Origin: Candidatus Enterococcus ferrettii
GTDB lineage: Bacteria; Bacillota; Bacilli; Lactobacillales; Enterococcaceae
Direction: 5' to 3'
NCBI RefSeq assembly: GCF_017377655.1
Contig: NZ_JAFREL010000060.1
Span: 1 to 64,000 of the forward strand
Length of the DNA: 64,000 nt
The position numbers and the translations under genes are program-made. Shown here piece after piece: positions 37,622 to 45,702 of this stretch. The notes beneath the pieces are model-generated. The model had not been told where the DNA came from. It was given only the letters and a program-made list of their open reading frames with translations, and searched no databases. The stretch's first letter is position 1. Every line of letters begins with the position of its first letter.

Positions 37622-37744
37622 ATGAAGCAACTGATTCTAAATTCAAGCTTATTGGGTACAGTAATTTTCTTTTGGATGATCCGCAAAGAAATTCAGCGGT
37701 TAACAGCTAATAAGGGAAGACAAAGTCGTTATTACCCTGATTAA
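37622..37744 (+). CDS. Small 40-residue membrane protein
   Basis: A short gene with a strong ribosome binding site, AGGAGGG (37609-37615), 6 bases before ATG. The protein has an N-terminal hydrophobic helix (LILNSSLLGTVIFFWMI, about residues 4-20) followed by a basic, polar tail (RKEIQRLTANKGRQSRYY), which predicts a single-span inner-membrane protein with a cytoplasmic C-terminus. The function is unknown. The overlapping frame from 37501 has no ribosome binding site and was rejected. Confidence 0.55.
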   Translation: MKQLILNSSLLGTVIFFWMIRKEIQRLTANKGRQSRYYPD

Positions 37745-38411
37745 GAGTAGCTCAAGGCAATAAATGACCTTATCTCCATTTCAAAACAACCCGAATGCCA
37801 TTCAATCTAATAGAAAAAGATAGTATAAGAAAATTTTCAAATGAAGCTTCAGAAATCCATCCACCCAATTTGAAATAGAATCAAAATAAAGGCTTTTGAC
37901 GAAGTTACCTGATCTAAAGAATAGAAAAGAGAACTACAATGAGAAAATAAGGTCTCCTTTAATAGGTAAAAAAGGCGATAATGAGTATTAGTTGTTAGCA
38001 TTAAAATCGGCGGGATCTCTGGATTAATTTGTCTAACTAAATTAAGTTTGAAATGCGCAAAGGGATGTTTTAGGCTAAATGGAATAATGAAAAAGATTAA
38101 TTAGCTTCTAATAATTGCTACAAAATAGGGATAATTTTGCCAGACATCAGGGAATTTTTCATGGATTTTGCTGCAATAACCTGTCATTTTTGGTCATTCA
38201 ACGATGAGATAAATGTTAAATAGTCTTTTATGGCAAAAAACTTAGTGAATTCTTTTTAGAATGAGAAAAAAGAAAGCGGTTTATTAGTAACGCTTTGTCA
38301 GAAAAATCAGATAAAACTTCTCATTTGTATGTGATAAAAAATAACCTTTTTGTGAAGCACATAAGTCTCGTGTAAAGCGATTATAAAGCTATTTTATACA
38401 ACAATGATTAG
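37745..38411. other. Gene-poor AT-rich stretch
   Basis: No open frame with a ribosome binding site, and no repeat longer than chance is seen. The region ends at an orphan terminator (38412-38437), so part of it may be transcribed as an untranslated RNA. Confidence 0.45.
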
Positions 38412-38437
38412 GCGATTGTGAAAACAATCGCTTTTTT
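38412..38437 (+). terminator. Orphan terminator
   Basis: GCGATTGT (38412-38419), GAAA loop, ACAATCGC (38424-38431), then six T: a near-ideal terminator with no coding gene for 670 bases upstream. Confidence 0.88.
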
Positions 38438-38579
38438 ATTTGATGAATTCTAATCAAATTATATTTATTTGTCGAGCTTTTATTGAGTAAACAGATAAGT
38501 AGATGATCGTTTTAAAATAAGAAATCTTAGAATGGGACAAGTTATTTATTATAATTCAAAGAATTTGAATGCACAAATG

Positions 38580-38609
38580 TTGTAAGCGTTGACACTAAGA
38601 ATATATACT
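38580..38609 (+). promoter_or_regulatory. Promoter of the threonine catabolic operon with overlapping cre site
   Basis: TTGTAA (38580-38585) and TATACT (38604-38609) are 18 bases apart. TGTAAGCGTTGACA (38581-38594) matches the cre consensus TGWAANCGNTNWCA at every position and covers the -35, so CcpA should repress the operon in glucose. Confidence 0.8.
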
Positions 38610-38650
38610 ACGGATGTAGGTGACACGAAAACGGTTTATTGAATCGATTT

Positions 38651-38686
38651 GTTATCTTTTCTAAATTGATCACTTGAAAAGATAAC
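38651..38686 (+). repeat. Perfect inverted repeat in the kbl leader
   Basis: GTTATCTTTTC (38651-38661) and GAAAAGATAAC (38676-38686), 11-base perfect arms with a 14-base spacer, lie between promoter and start codon. No T tract follows. It may be an operator for a specific regulator or an mRNA stem. Confidence 0.6.
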
Positions 38687-38737
38687 GATAATTCGACAAC
38701 GCAATCACCCGTAAAATAAAGTAATGGAGGAATCGAA

Positions 38738-39928
38738 ATGAGTTCAAAAGTACTTGATCAGTTTCTTGAAACAAATCTAAACGAATTAAGAGAAAAAGGA
38801 CTGTTCAATACAATCGATGTTATTGAAGGAAGCAATGGTCCAAAAATAACCATCAATGGGAAAGAACTAATCAACTTAGCTTCAAATAATTATTTAGGAT
38901 TTGCGACTAGGCCGGAACTAATTGAAGCTGATGTTGACGCAACAGAAAAATACGGAGCAGGTGCTGGTGCAGTACGTACTATTAATGGAACATTGGCTAT
39001 TCATCGTCAATTAGAAGAAAAAATTGCTGAATTTAAAGGAACTGAAGCAGCAATAGCTTTTCAATCGGGTTTCAATTGCAACATGGGTGCTATTTCAGCA
39101 GTTATGAAAAAAGGGGATGCAATCCTTTCTGATGAATTGAATCATGCCTCCATCATTGATGGCTGCCGCTTATCTGGAGCTAAAATTATCCGAGTAAATC
39201 ATCAGGATATGGAGGATTTAGAAAAAAAGGCCAAAGAGTCAACTGAAAGCGGTGAATACAATAAAGTCATGTATATCACTGATGGTGTATTCTCGATGGA
39301 TGGTGATGTAGCAAAGATTTCAGAAATTGTTGAAATTTGTGAAAGATACAATGTGATCACCTATGTAGATGATGCGCATGGAACAGGTGTTATGGGTAAG
39401 GGTGCTGGAACAGTGAAGCATTTTGGCATGCAAGATCACATCGACTTTCAAATGGGTACCTTGTCTAAAGGAATTGGGGTAGTCGGCGGTTATGTAGCTG
39501 GGACAAATGAATTGATTACTTGGTTAAAATCCCAAGCACGCCCATTCCTGTTTTCTACCTCTTTAACACCAGGAGCAGCGGGAGCATCGATTAAGGCTAT
39601 TGAATTGATTCAGGAACATCCAGAATATGTGGAAAAGCTTTGGGATAATGCCAATTACTTCAAGCAAGAATTGAAACGTATCGGTTATGACATTGGTAAA
39701 TCGGAAACGCCGATCACACCAGTCATTGTTGGAGATGAAAAACTAGCGCAAGAATTTTCTAAAAAATTAATTGAAAACGGTGTCTATGCGAAACCAATTG
39801 TGTATCCGACTGTACCTTTAGGAACTGGTCGTGTACGTAACATGCCAAATGCTGGTCATACCAAAGAAATGTTAGATGACGCTATTAAGATATACGAACA
39901 GGTTGGCAACGAATTAGAAATTATTTAA
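38738..39928 (+). CDS. kbl: Glycine C-acetyltransferase (2-amino-3-ketobutyrate CoA ligase)
   Basis: A 396-residue PLP enzyme of the alpha-oxoamine synthase family. It cleaves 2-amino-3-oxobutyrate with CoA to glycine and acetyl-CoA. The PLP lysine is Lys244 in [22 protein letters not shown] and [10 protein letters not shown] are also typical. TGGAGGAATC precedes the ATG. Pairing with a threonine dehydrogenase 39 bases downstream fixes this function over other members of the family. Confidence 0.95.
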   Translation: MSSKVLDQFLETNLNELREKGLFNTIDVIEGSNGPKITINGKELINLASNNYLGFATRPELIEADVDATEKYGAGAGAVRTINGTLAIHRQLEEKIAEFKGTEAAIAFQSGFNCNMGAISAVMKKGDAILSDELNHASIIDGCRLSGAKIIRVNHQDMEDLEKKAKESTESGEYNKVMYITDGVFSMDGDVAKISEIVEICERYNVITYVDDAHGTGVMGKGAGTVKHFGMQDHIDFQMGTLSKGIGVVGGYVAGTNELITWLKSQARPFLFSTSLTPGAAGASIKAIELIQEHPEYVEKLWDNANYFKQELKRIGYDIGKSETPITPVIVGDEKLAQEFSKKLIENGVYAKPIVYPTVPLGTGRVRNMPNAGHTKEMLDDAIKIYEQVGNELEII

Positions 39929-39967
39929 TAAAGATAATACTCAACTAAAGAAGGGAAGTATTTTATT

Positions 39968-40945
39968 ATGAAACGTGTATTGATTACTGGAGCTTTAGGA
40001 CAAATTGGATCAGAATTAACTGAACGTTTACGTCGTGACTTAGGTGTTGACAGTGTTATTGCAACAGACATCCGTAAGCCTGACAACAACCCAACTGTTG
40101 AAAATGGACAATTTGAGACTTTGGATGTACAAGATTACGATAGCTTCTTAGATATGGCAAAACGGTATGAGGTAGACACAATTATTCATTTAGCAGCCCT
40201 ATTGTCGGCTACTGCTGAACAACGTCCAGCTTTTGCTTGGCAATTGAATATGGGCGGTTTGATGAATGGGTTGGAGGTTGCTCGCGAATTAGGTGAAGGT
40301 ATTAAATTCTTTGCACCATCTTCCATCGCAGCTTATGGCCCAGATGCTGAACCAGATAGTACACCGCAGGATACAGTGATGCATCCCACTACTATGTATG
40401 GTGTAACCAAGGTTGCTGGTGAATTATTGGAGAATTATTACCATGATAAATACGGAGTAGACACTCGCTCTGTCCGATTCCCAGGGCTAATTTCTTACAA
40501 AGTTGAACCGGGTGGAGGAACGACTGACTATGCAGTGGATATTTTTTACGAAGCATTAAAAAACAAATCCTACAAATCCTTTATTGCTGAAGGAACCTAT
40601 ATGGATATGATGTATATGGATGATGCAATTGATGCGATCGTTGATTTAATGAATGCTGATTCAGATCGTTTGGACCATCGCAATGCCTTTAATATCACAG
40701 CAATGTCCTTTGCACCAGAAGAAATTGCAGCAGCTATCAAAAAACGTATTCCAGAATTTGAAATGCATTATGAAGTGGATCCCGTTCGTCAGGGCATTGC
40801 TGAATCTTGGCCAAACTCAATTGATTGCCATTGTGCGGTTGATGAATGGAACTTTACTCCAAGCTATGATTTAGAACGCATGACTGATGAAATGCTAATG
40901 CGTCTAGAGAAAAAGTTTGAAACTGAAGGAATGGTAGCAAAGTAA
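39968..40945 (+). CDS. tdh: L-threonine 3-dehydrogenase, short-chain (epimerase-like) type
   Basis: A 325-residue NAD-dependent enzyme of the extended short-chain dehydrogenase family. The NAD motif is GALGQIG (residues 8-14), and the catalytic pair is Tyr144 and Lys148 in YGVTK. The C-terminal EIAAAIKKRIPEFEMHYEVDPVRQ is like known short-chain threonine dehydrogenases. It oxidises threonine to 2-amino-3-oxobutyrate for Kbl. It is not related to the zinc-dependent Tdh of E. coli. The gene follows kbl in the same unit. Confidence 0.9.
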   Translation: MKRVLITGALGQIGSELTERLRRDLGVDSVIATDIRKPDNNPTVENGQFETLDVQDYDSFLDMAKRYEVDTIIHLAALLSATAEQRPAFAWQLNMGGLMNGLEVARELGEGIKFFAPSSIAAYGPDAEPDSTPQDTVMHPTTMYGVTKVAGELLENYYHDKYGVDTRSVRFPGLISYKVEPGGGTTDYAVDIFYEALKNKSYKSFIAEGTYMDMMYMDDAIDAIVDLMNADSDRLDHRNAFNITAMSFAPEEIAAAIKKRIPEFEMHYEVDPVRQGIAESWPNSIDCHCAVDEWNFTPSYDLERMTDEMLMRLEKKFETEGMVAK

Positions 40946-40972
40946 CGAACCACTTATCATTAAGAAAACCAT

Positions 40973-41030
40973 GAGGCGCTGCTAAGAAAAAGGTGAGTGT
41001 TCCGAGCAAAACACCATCTTTTTCTGCCTC
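40973..41030 (+). other. Two-part hairpin between tdh and the permease
   Basis: GAGGC (40973-40977) pairs with GCCTC (41026-41030), and inside it GAAAAAGGTG pairs with CACCATCTTTTTC with a 2-base bulge. There is no terminal T run, so it is more likely an mRNA processing or partial attenuation structure than a simple terminator. Confidence 0.45.
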
Positions 41031-41143
41031 GCGTGATAAAATGTTTAGCAGACTAAAAACGCCGTGTGTCATTCGTAAGCAGCACTTATTAATTTTTGCG
41101 ATAGCGGCTTGTCGTTGTAAATAGTCAAATGAGGGGGAAAAGC

Positions 41144-42508
41144 ATGGAAACGAACCAACAAGATGTTGCTTCTTCACCAGCAACCCAAGAAGGTGAATTA
41201 AAACGAACGATGACCTTCTTCCCGGCACTATCCACCGTAATGGGTACAGTAATCGGGGCAGGAGTATTTTTTAAAGCAGCCAGTGTTGCTGCGGTAACTG
41301 GTTCAACCAGTATGCATATGCTGTCATGGTTCTTAGGAGGACTAATCAGTGTCTGTGCTGGATTGACCGGAGCAGAGTTAGCAGCAGCTATTCCAGAGAC
41401 AGGTGGGATGCTGCGTTATATTGAACGTGCATATGGGAAATTTCCTAGTTTTTTATTAGGTTGGGCACAAGTAATTATTTATTTCCCAGCTAATGTAGCA
41501 GCTCTGTCGATTATCTTTGCTACTCAATTTAAGAATCTATTTGGATTAGGTGATGGAACGATTATTCCAATTGCTATTGTGGCAGCAGCCTCCATCATGT
41601 TAATTAATTTTTTAGGCTCCAAAGCTGGCGGTATGTTCCAATCGGTTACGTTGGTCTTTAAACTAATCCCATTAGCTCTGATCGTTATTTTCGGGTTGAT
41701 GCGTCAAGGGGCGGTTGAAGTTAGTCTGTTTCCAGTTCAGGCGGGTGCCAATGTAGGCGGTTTTGCTCCGGCATTAGGTGCTGGATTATTGGCAACTATG
41801 TTTGCTTATGATGGCTGGATTCACGTAGGTAATTTGGCAGGAGAACTAAAAAAACCGGCTAAAGACTTACCTCGTGCAATTGCTGGCGGGATTTTAGGAA
41901 TCATGGTAGTTTACTTATTAGTAAACTGGGCTTACTTAAAAACTATGGCAATTCCTGAATTAGCAGGTAACGAAAATGCAGCAATGGAAGTTGCTGGACG
42001 TATTTTCGGCGGTATGGGAGGCCGTTTAGTAACGATTGGTATCTTAGTTTCAGTTTACGGAACTATTAACGGCTATACTATGACAGGTATGCGTTTGCCG
42101 TATACTATGGGGATTGAAAAACAATTGCCATTTTCTAAACAGTTAGCTAAATTAAATCGGAATTCTGTTCCTTACATTGCTGGTATTTTAGAGTTAGTTA
42201 TTGCGATTGGTATGATGATGGTAGGCGGGTTTGATTTGTTAACCGATATGTTAGTCTTCGTGATCTGGATTTTCTATACGTTAGTTTTTGTTGCTGTTAT
42301 CAAGCTGCGTAAAACCGAACCAGATTTGCATAGACCCTATAAGGTACCGTTGTATCCGATTATCCCAGCAATTGCGATTATTGGTGGAATCTTCATATTA
42401 ATCATGACGCTGATTAATCAATTCTCGTTAGCAATGGTTGGATTGCTGATTACTGCATTGGGAATTCCTGTTTACTTCTATATGATGAAAAGAAATCAAA
42501 AAGTTTAA
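41144..42508 (+). CDS. APC-family amino acid permease
   Basis: A 454-residue permease with about 12 hydrophobic segments. The first helix carries the substrate motif GTVIGAGVFFKAASVAA; later marks include GLTGAELAAAIPETGGMLRYIERAYG and the FAYDGWIHVGNLAGE region. It resembles the SteT/YfnA amino acid exchangers. ATG 41144 is chosen since GAGGGGG (41131-41137) is 6 bases upstream. Placed behind kbl-tdh, it probably brings in threonine or serine; this is inference from context. Confidence 0.88.
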   Translation: METNQQDVASSPATQEGELKRTMTFFPALSTVMGTVIGAGVFFKAASVAAVTGSTSMHMLSWFLGGLISVCAGLTGAELAAAIPETGGMLRYIERAYGKFPSFLLGWAQVIIYFPANVAALSIIFATQFKNLFGLGDGTIIPIAIVAAASIMLINFLGSKAGGMFQSVTLVFKLIPLALIVIFGLMRQGAVEVSLFPVQAGANVGGFAPALGAGLLATMFAYDGWIHVGNLAGELKKPAKDLPRAIAGGILGIMVVYLLVNWAYLKTMAIPELAGNENAAMEVAGRIFGGMGGRLVTIGILVSVYGTINGYTMTGMRLPYTMGIEKQLPFSKQLAKLNRNSVPYIAGILELVIAIGMMMVGGFDLLTDMLVFVIWIFYTLVFVAVIKLRKTEPDLHRPYKVPLYPIIPAIAIIGGIFILIMTLINQFSLAMVGLLITALGIPVYFYMMKRNQKV

Positions 42509-42519
42509 ATATAAAACTA

Positions 42520-42551
42520 ACATCAGCAGCTGCGGTTGCTGGTGTTTTTTT
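42520..42551 (+). terminator. Terminator after the permease
   Basis: ACATCAGCA (42520-42528) pairs with TGCTGGTGT (42537-42545, one G-T pair), then seven T. Confidence 0.85.
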
Positions 42552-42597
42552 GCATAGACAAATATTTTTGATTGAAAGATAATGAGGAGTATACAGA

Positions 42598-43076
42598 GTG
42601 CTTTATTTAGAAGATTTAACAGCAGAGATGGATGCACAAGTTGAAGGGATAGAAACATTTTCTTCACAAAGAGATGGACAGCTTTATTTATTTAAGTACA
42701 AAGTATTATGCTTTGGCTGAGGAAGTAGATATTGGTGAAAGGGACTTGGCTGATTGTCAGGACTGGGAAAAGGAAGTCGTTGCTATAATTATTAATTATT
42801 GGGGTCATTCGGAGGACTATATTTTGTTGCCAGATCGCTATAAGATCAATGAATATAGTATTATAGAAGACTTTATTACCCAATAGTATGATGCAAAATC
42901 GCTTAGAACAAGCTATACACGGCAAAGGAGCCTTTCGCTATTTTAAAGATACAATCGAGGAGTTAGGCATTAGCCAAGGAGGGTATGACTTCAAGGCACA
43001 AGCTATGTTGGAAATCGCCAAAGAATGGTGTGAAGATCAAGGAATAGCTTATCAACAGAAGGGAGCAAATAAATGA
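42598..43076 (+). pseudogene. UPF0158-family gene broken by two +1 frameshifts
   Basis: Three reading frames in turn give one UPF0158-like protein. GTG 42598, after GAGGAG, starts LYLEDLTAEMDAQVEGIETF; at 42682 one surplus C shifts the frame to FIYLSTKYYALAEEVD up to INEYSIIEDFIT; at 42881 another surplus C shifts it to MMQNRLEQAIHGKGAFRYF and on to the stop at 43076. Removing the two C restores 158 residues, the family's normal length. The family has no known function. It may be a true pseudogene or two sequence errors. The next gene overlaps its stop as ATGA. Confidence 0.7.
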
Positions 43077-43621
43077 AACCATGGACCATTCCACAGTTGA
43101 AAAAACACTTAAAAACGATGGATGAAAAGCAGCTGCAGCAGCTAGTCGTAGATTTGTACAAGCAGTCGAAGGAAGTCAAGGAAATAATCAACGTTGCTTA
43201 TCGTGAGGAGGATTACGAAAAAGGAATTGCTGAGGAATATAAAGAAAAAATCTATCGGATATTTTTCCCAAAATCAATGTCAGCTGGTTTCTCATTACCA
43301 GAAGCGAAGGTCTTGTTGAAGAAAGGGCTAGGAATTTGCCGTCAACCGGAAAATAGGATTGATCTACAGTTGTTTTTTGTCGAATGCGGAGTCGAATTTA
43401 CCAATATGTATGGAGATATATCCGAGACCTTCTATTCAGCGATCATTTCAGTGTACGACAAGGCTGTAACAGGGATTAACAAAAATCAGAAGAGTCAAGC
43501 ACATCCAGGCTTTATCAAAAGATGCATGGCAATTTATAGTGATTCGGAGTGGATGGCTTGGGGCTTTGGAGAAGCGATGGTCGCAATCTCCTTTGAGCTA
43601 GATGGGTTCTCAGATGAGTAG
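43073..43621 (+). CDS. DUF6155-like protein
   Basis: A 182-residue soluble protein resembling DUF6155: N-terminal TIPQLKKHLKTMDEKQLQQLV helix, a central FFPKS region and the conserved WMAWGFGEAMVAI near the C-terminus. The function of the family is unknown. The ATG overlaps the end of the broken UPF0158 gene by 4 bases, so translation is probably coupled, and loss of that gene's frame could reduce its expression. Confidence 0.72.
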   Translation: MKPWTIPQLKKHLKTMDEKQLQQLVVDLYKQSKEVKEIINVAYREEDYEKGIAEEYKEKIYRIFFPKSMSAGFSLPEAKVLLKKGLGICRQPENRIDLQLFFVECGVEFTNMYGDISETFYSAIISVYDKAVTGINKNQKSQAHPGFIKRCMAIYSDSEWMAWGFGEAMVAISFELDGFSDE

Positions 43622-43683
43622 CCTGAGCATAAAAAAAGATTGCTGGAACGGACTGCCCCAACAACCTAACGTATTATTCATTT

Positions 43684-43914
43684 TTACATGTGCGTGTTTG
43701 TATCTCTAACTTCAGCTGAACGCGAGATAAGTGGGAAGAAGCGTAAGCAATAGATAGCACAGATCCCAACAATTACGTAAATAATTTTTGCGAAAGCTGT
43801 TGCCGGACCACCTGCGATAGCTGCTACCAAATCATATTCGAATAAACCTACTAATAGCCAGTTTAAGCCGCCAACGATCAATAATCCAAGTGCAATATAG
43901 TCTAATGTTTTCAT
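43684..43914 (-). CDS. DUF378 small membrane protein
   Basis: A 76-residue protein with two transmembrane helices and the DUF378 signature LDYIALGLLIVGGLNWLLVGLF, followed by IIYVIVGICAIY. Function is unknown. Of two in-frame ATGs, 43914 is chosen since GGAGG is 8 bases from it and only 2 from the one at 43920. It is transcribed alone, convergent with the DUF6155 gene. Confidence 0.85.
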   Translation of the reverse strand: MKTLDYIALGLLIVGGLNWLLVGLFEYDLVAAIAGGPATAFAKIIYVIVGICAIYCLRFFPLISRSAEVRDTNTHM

Positions 43915-44218
43915 TGTCATTTCCTCCTTTATCTTAAGATATTTTATATATTATAGGTTTTTTACAGAGCTTACAAAGATATGAACTTGTTATTTCTCAG
44001 TATGGGAAAACTCTAATGACGATAGACTCAATTCGTGAATAATTAGATGTGAATCCTTTGGTTACGAGCAATGAGATGGGAAAATGTATCGATTTCGGAC
44101 GAATTTTAGTAATTCACGAATATTTCTACGATTTATCGCAAAAATCAGTTGCTTTTTTGGAGCCGAAATTATAAGATATTTCAGAAAGTTATGAAATTTC
44201 GTTCAATTGGAGGCTGTT
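43915..44218. other. Divergent intergenic region before the SAM hydrolase operon
   Basis: No gene is seen. It holds a spaced inverted repeat (44031-44121). I looked for SAM riboswitch signatures, given the SAM hydrolase downstream, and found none. Confidence 0.45.
44031..44121. repeat. Spaced 10-base inverted repeat
   Basis: ATTCGTGAAT (44031-44040) and ATTCACGAAT (44112-44121) are perfect inverted copies 71 bases apart. Two-site looping or a long-range RNA helix are possible roles. Confidence 0.45.
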
Positions 44219-45085
44219 ATGGGAAAATATTTAGTGTTGCAAACAGATTTTGGTTTAGGTGATGGTGCAGTCAGCGCCATGTACGGTGTGGCTCATATGG
44301 TGAGTCCAGAGATTACAATTAGTGATTTAACGCATGATATCCCTCCATACGATATTTGGGTAGCATCCTATCGCTTATATCAAACGGTCAAATATTGGCC
44401 GGCAGGAACAGTTTTTGTTTCAGTGGTTGACCCTGGTGTGGGCAGTGCTCGCCGCAGTATTGTCTGCAAAACAAAGTCAGGTCATTACGTGATTACGCCA
44501 GACAATGGATCACTAACTCACATTAAGCATTATGAAGGTATCGAAGAAGTTCGAGCAATCGACGAAGTGAAAAGTCGTCTGCCTCATTCGGAGGAAAGCC
44601 ATACTTTCCACGGTCGAGATATTTATGCTTACAATGGTGCTCGCTTAGCTAGTGGTGAAATTACCTTTGAAGAATTAGGCAGTGTTGTTTCTAATGATAG
44701 TATTGCGGAATTGGAGATTGTGGAAGCGAAGCATGAAGGCCATCATATCTTAAGCGGCAGTATTGATGTATTAGATGTAAGATTTGGTTCACTATGGACC
44801 AATATTCCACTGGACTACTTTAAAAACGAAGGTATTCAGCATGGGAATATGTTACAAGTAACCATTTTCCATCAAGGTAAAAAGGTCTATCAAAACATTA
44901 TGAAATTTGCAAAGTCTTTTGCTGATGTGAATGTCGGGGAACCATTGGTTTATATCAATTCATTGGTGAACATTGGCGTCGCGGTCAATCAGGACTCTTT
45001 CTCGGACTTGTATCACATCGGTACAGGGACAGACTGGAAGATTGAGTTGCGTAAAGCACCACGAATCATTTTTGAGGAGGAATAA
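44219..45085 (+). CDS. SAM hydroxide adenosyltransferase (SAM hydrolase, DUF62)
   Basis: A 288-residue enzyme of the chlorinase/fluorinase/DUF62 superfamily. Non-halogenating members split S-adenosylmethionine with water into adenosine and methionine. Typical parts are [17 protein letters not shown] at the N-terminus, [18 protein letters not shown] and the HGRDIYA motif. ATG 44219 follows GGAGG by 5 bases. It heads a four-gene unit with an ECF transporter, which suggests the transporter's ligand is tied to SAM, methionine or adenosine metabolism. Confidence 0.88.
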   Translation: MGKYLVLQTDFGLGDGAVSAMYGVAHMVSPEITISDLTHDIPPYDIWVASYRLYQTVKYWPAGTVFVSVVDPGVGSARRSIVCKTKSGHYVITPDNGSLTHIKHYEGIEEVRAIDEVKSRLPHSEESHTFHGRDIYAYNGARLASGEITFEELGSVVSNDSIAELEIVEAKHEGHHILSGSIDVLDVRFGSLWTNIPLDYFKNEGIQHGNMLQVTIFHQGKKVYQNIMKFAKSFADVNVGEPLVYINSLVNIGVAVNQDSFSDLYHIGTGTDWKIELRKAPRIIFEEE

Positions 45086-45639
45086 GTGTGAAAAAAGAAT
45101 TTTCAGTAAAAACAATCGTAGCCATTGGGATTGGCTCAGCAGTATTTGTTATTCTCGGACGTTTTGTGGTGATTCCAACTGGGATTCCAAATACCAACAT
45201 TGAGACGGCCTATCCGTTCTTAGCCTTGATGTCCGTCATTTATGGACCAGTGGCGGGTGCCTTAATCGGTTTTATCGGCCATACCTTAAAAGATTTCACA
45301 ACGTACGGCAGTGCTTGGTGGAGCTGGATTATTTGTTCAGGTGTGCTTGGTTTAATCTTCGGTTTTGTTGGTCGCAAAATTGATTTGCAGCATGGTATTT
45401 TTGGCAAAAAAGAAATTATTTATTTCAATATTTTTCAAGTGCTTTCTAATGCAGTCGTCTGGGGCTTGTTAGCTCCAACGTTAGATGTTATCATTTATAG
45501 CGAACCTGCGAATAAAGTCTATACCCAAGGTGTTGTATCGGTCGTGGTAAATGCTTTGGCAGTAGGAGTTATTGGTACATTATTAATGAAAGCTTACGCA
45601 GCGACACAAACCAAACAAGGAAGTCTGAAAAAGGACTAG
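45086..45639 (+). CDS. ECF transporter substrate-binding (S) component, UPF0397 type
   Basis: A membrane protein of about 183 residues with five or six helices. It resembles UPF0397 S components: [20 protein letters not shown], then [18 protein letters not shown]. Two GTGs (45086, out of frame, and 45088, in frame) lie after GAGGAGG; the coding start is 45088, 7 bases from it. It binds the transported vitamin-like ligand and docks on the EcfA-EcfT module encoded next. The ligand is not known from sequence. Confidence 0.85.
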
Positions 45640-45702
45640 CTGTCGCTAGCCGGGTGCCTAGCACTCGGCTTTTCTGCGTTTTATTGCTCAAGGAGAAAAA
45701 AT

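Noticed and set aside
37501..37710. 69-codon frame starting TTG with a hydrophobic N-terminus
   Set aside because: There is no ribosome binding site, it runs through the tRNA-like T-arm and it overlaps the 40-codon gene that has a strong AGGAGGG site.
42692..42925. 77-codon minus-strand frame over the UPF0158 locus
   Set aside because: The plus-strand frames match a known family once two bases are removed; the antisense frame has no start signal.
43915..44218. SAM riboswitch before the SAM hydrolase operon
   Set aside because: I found no SAM-I, SAM-II or SMK-box core sequence, and no terminator structure.
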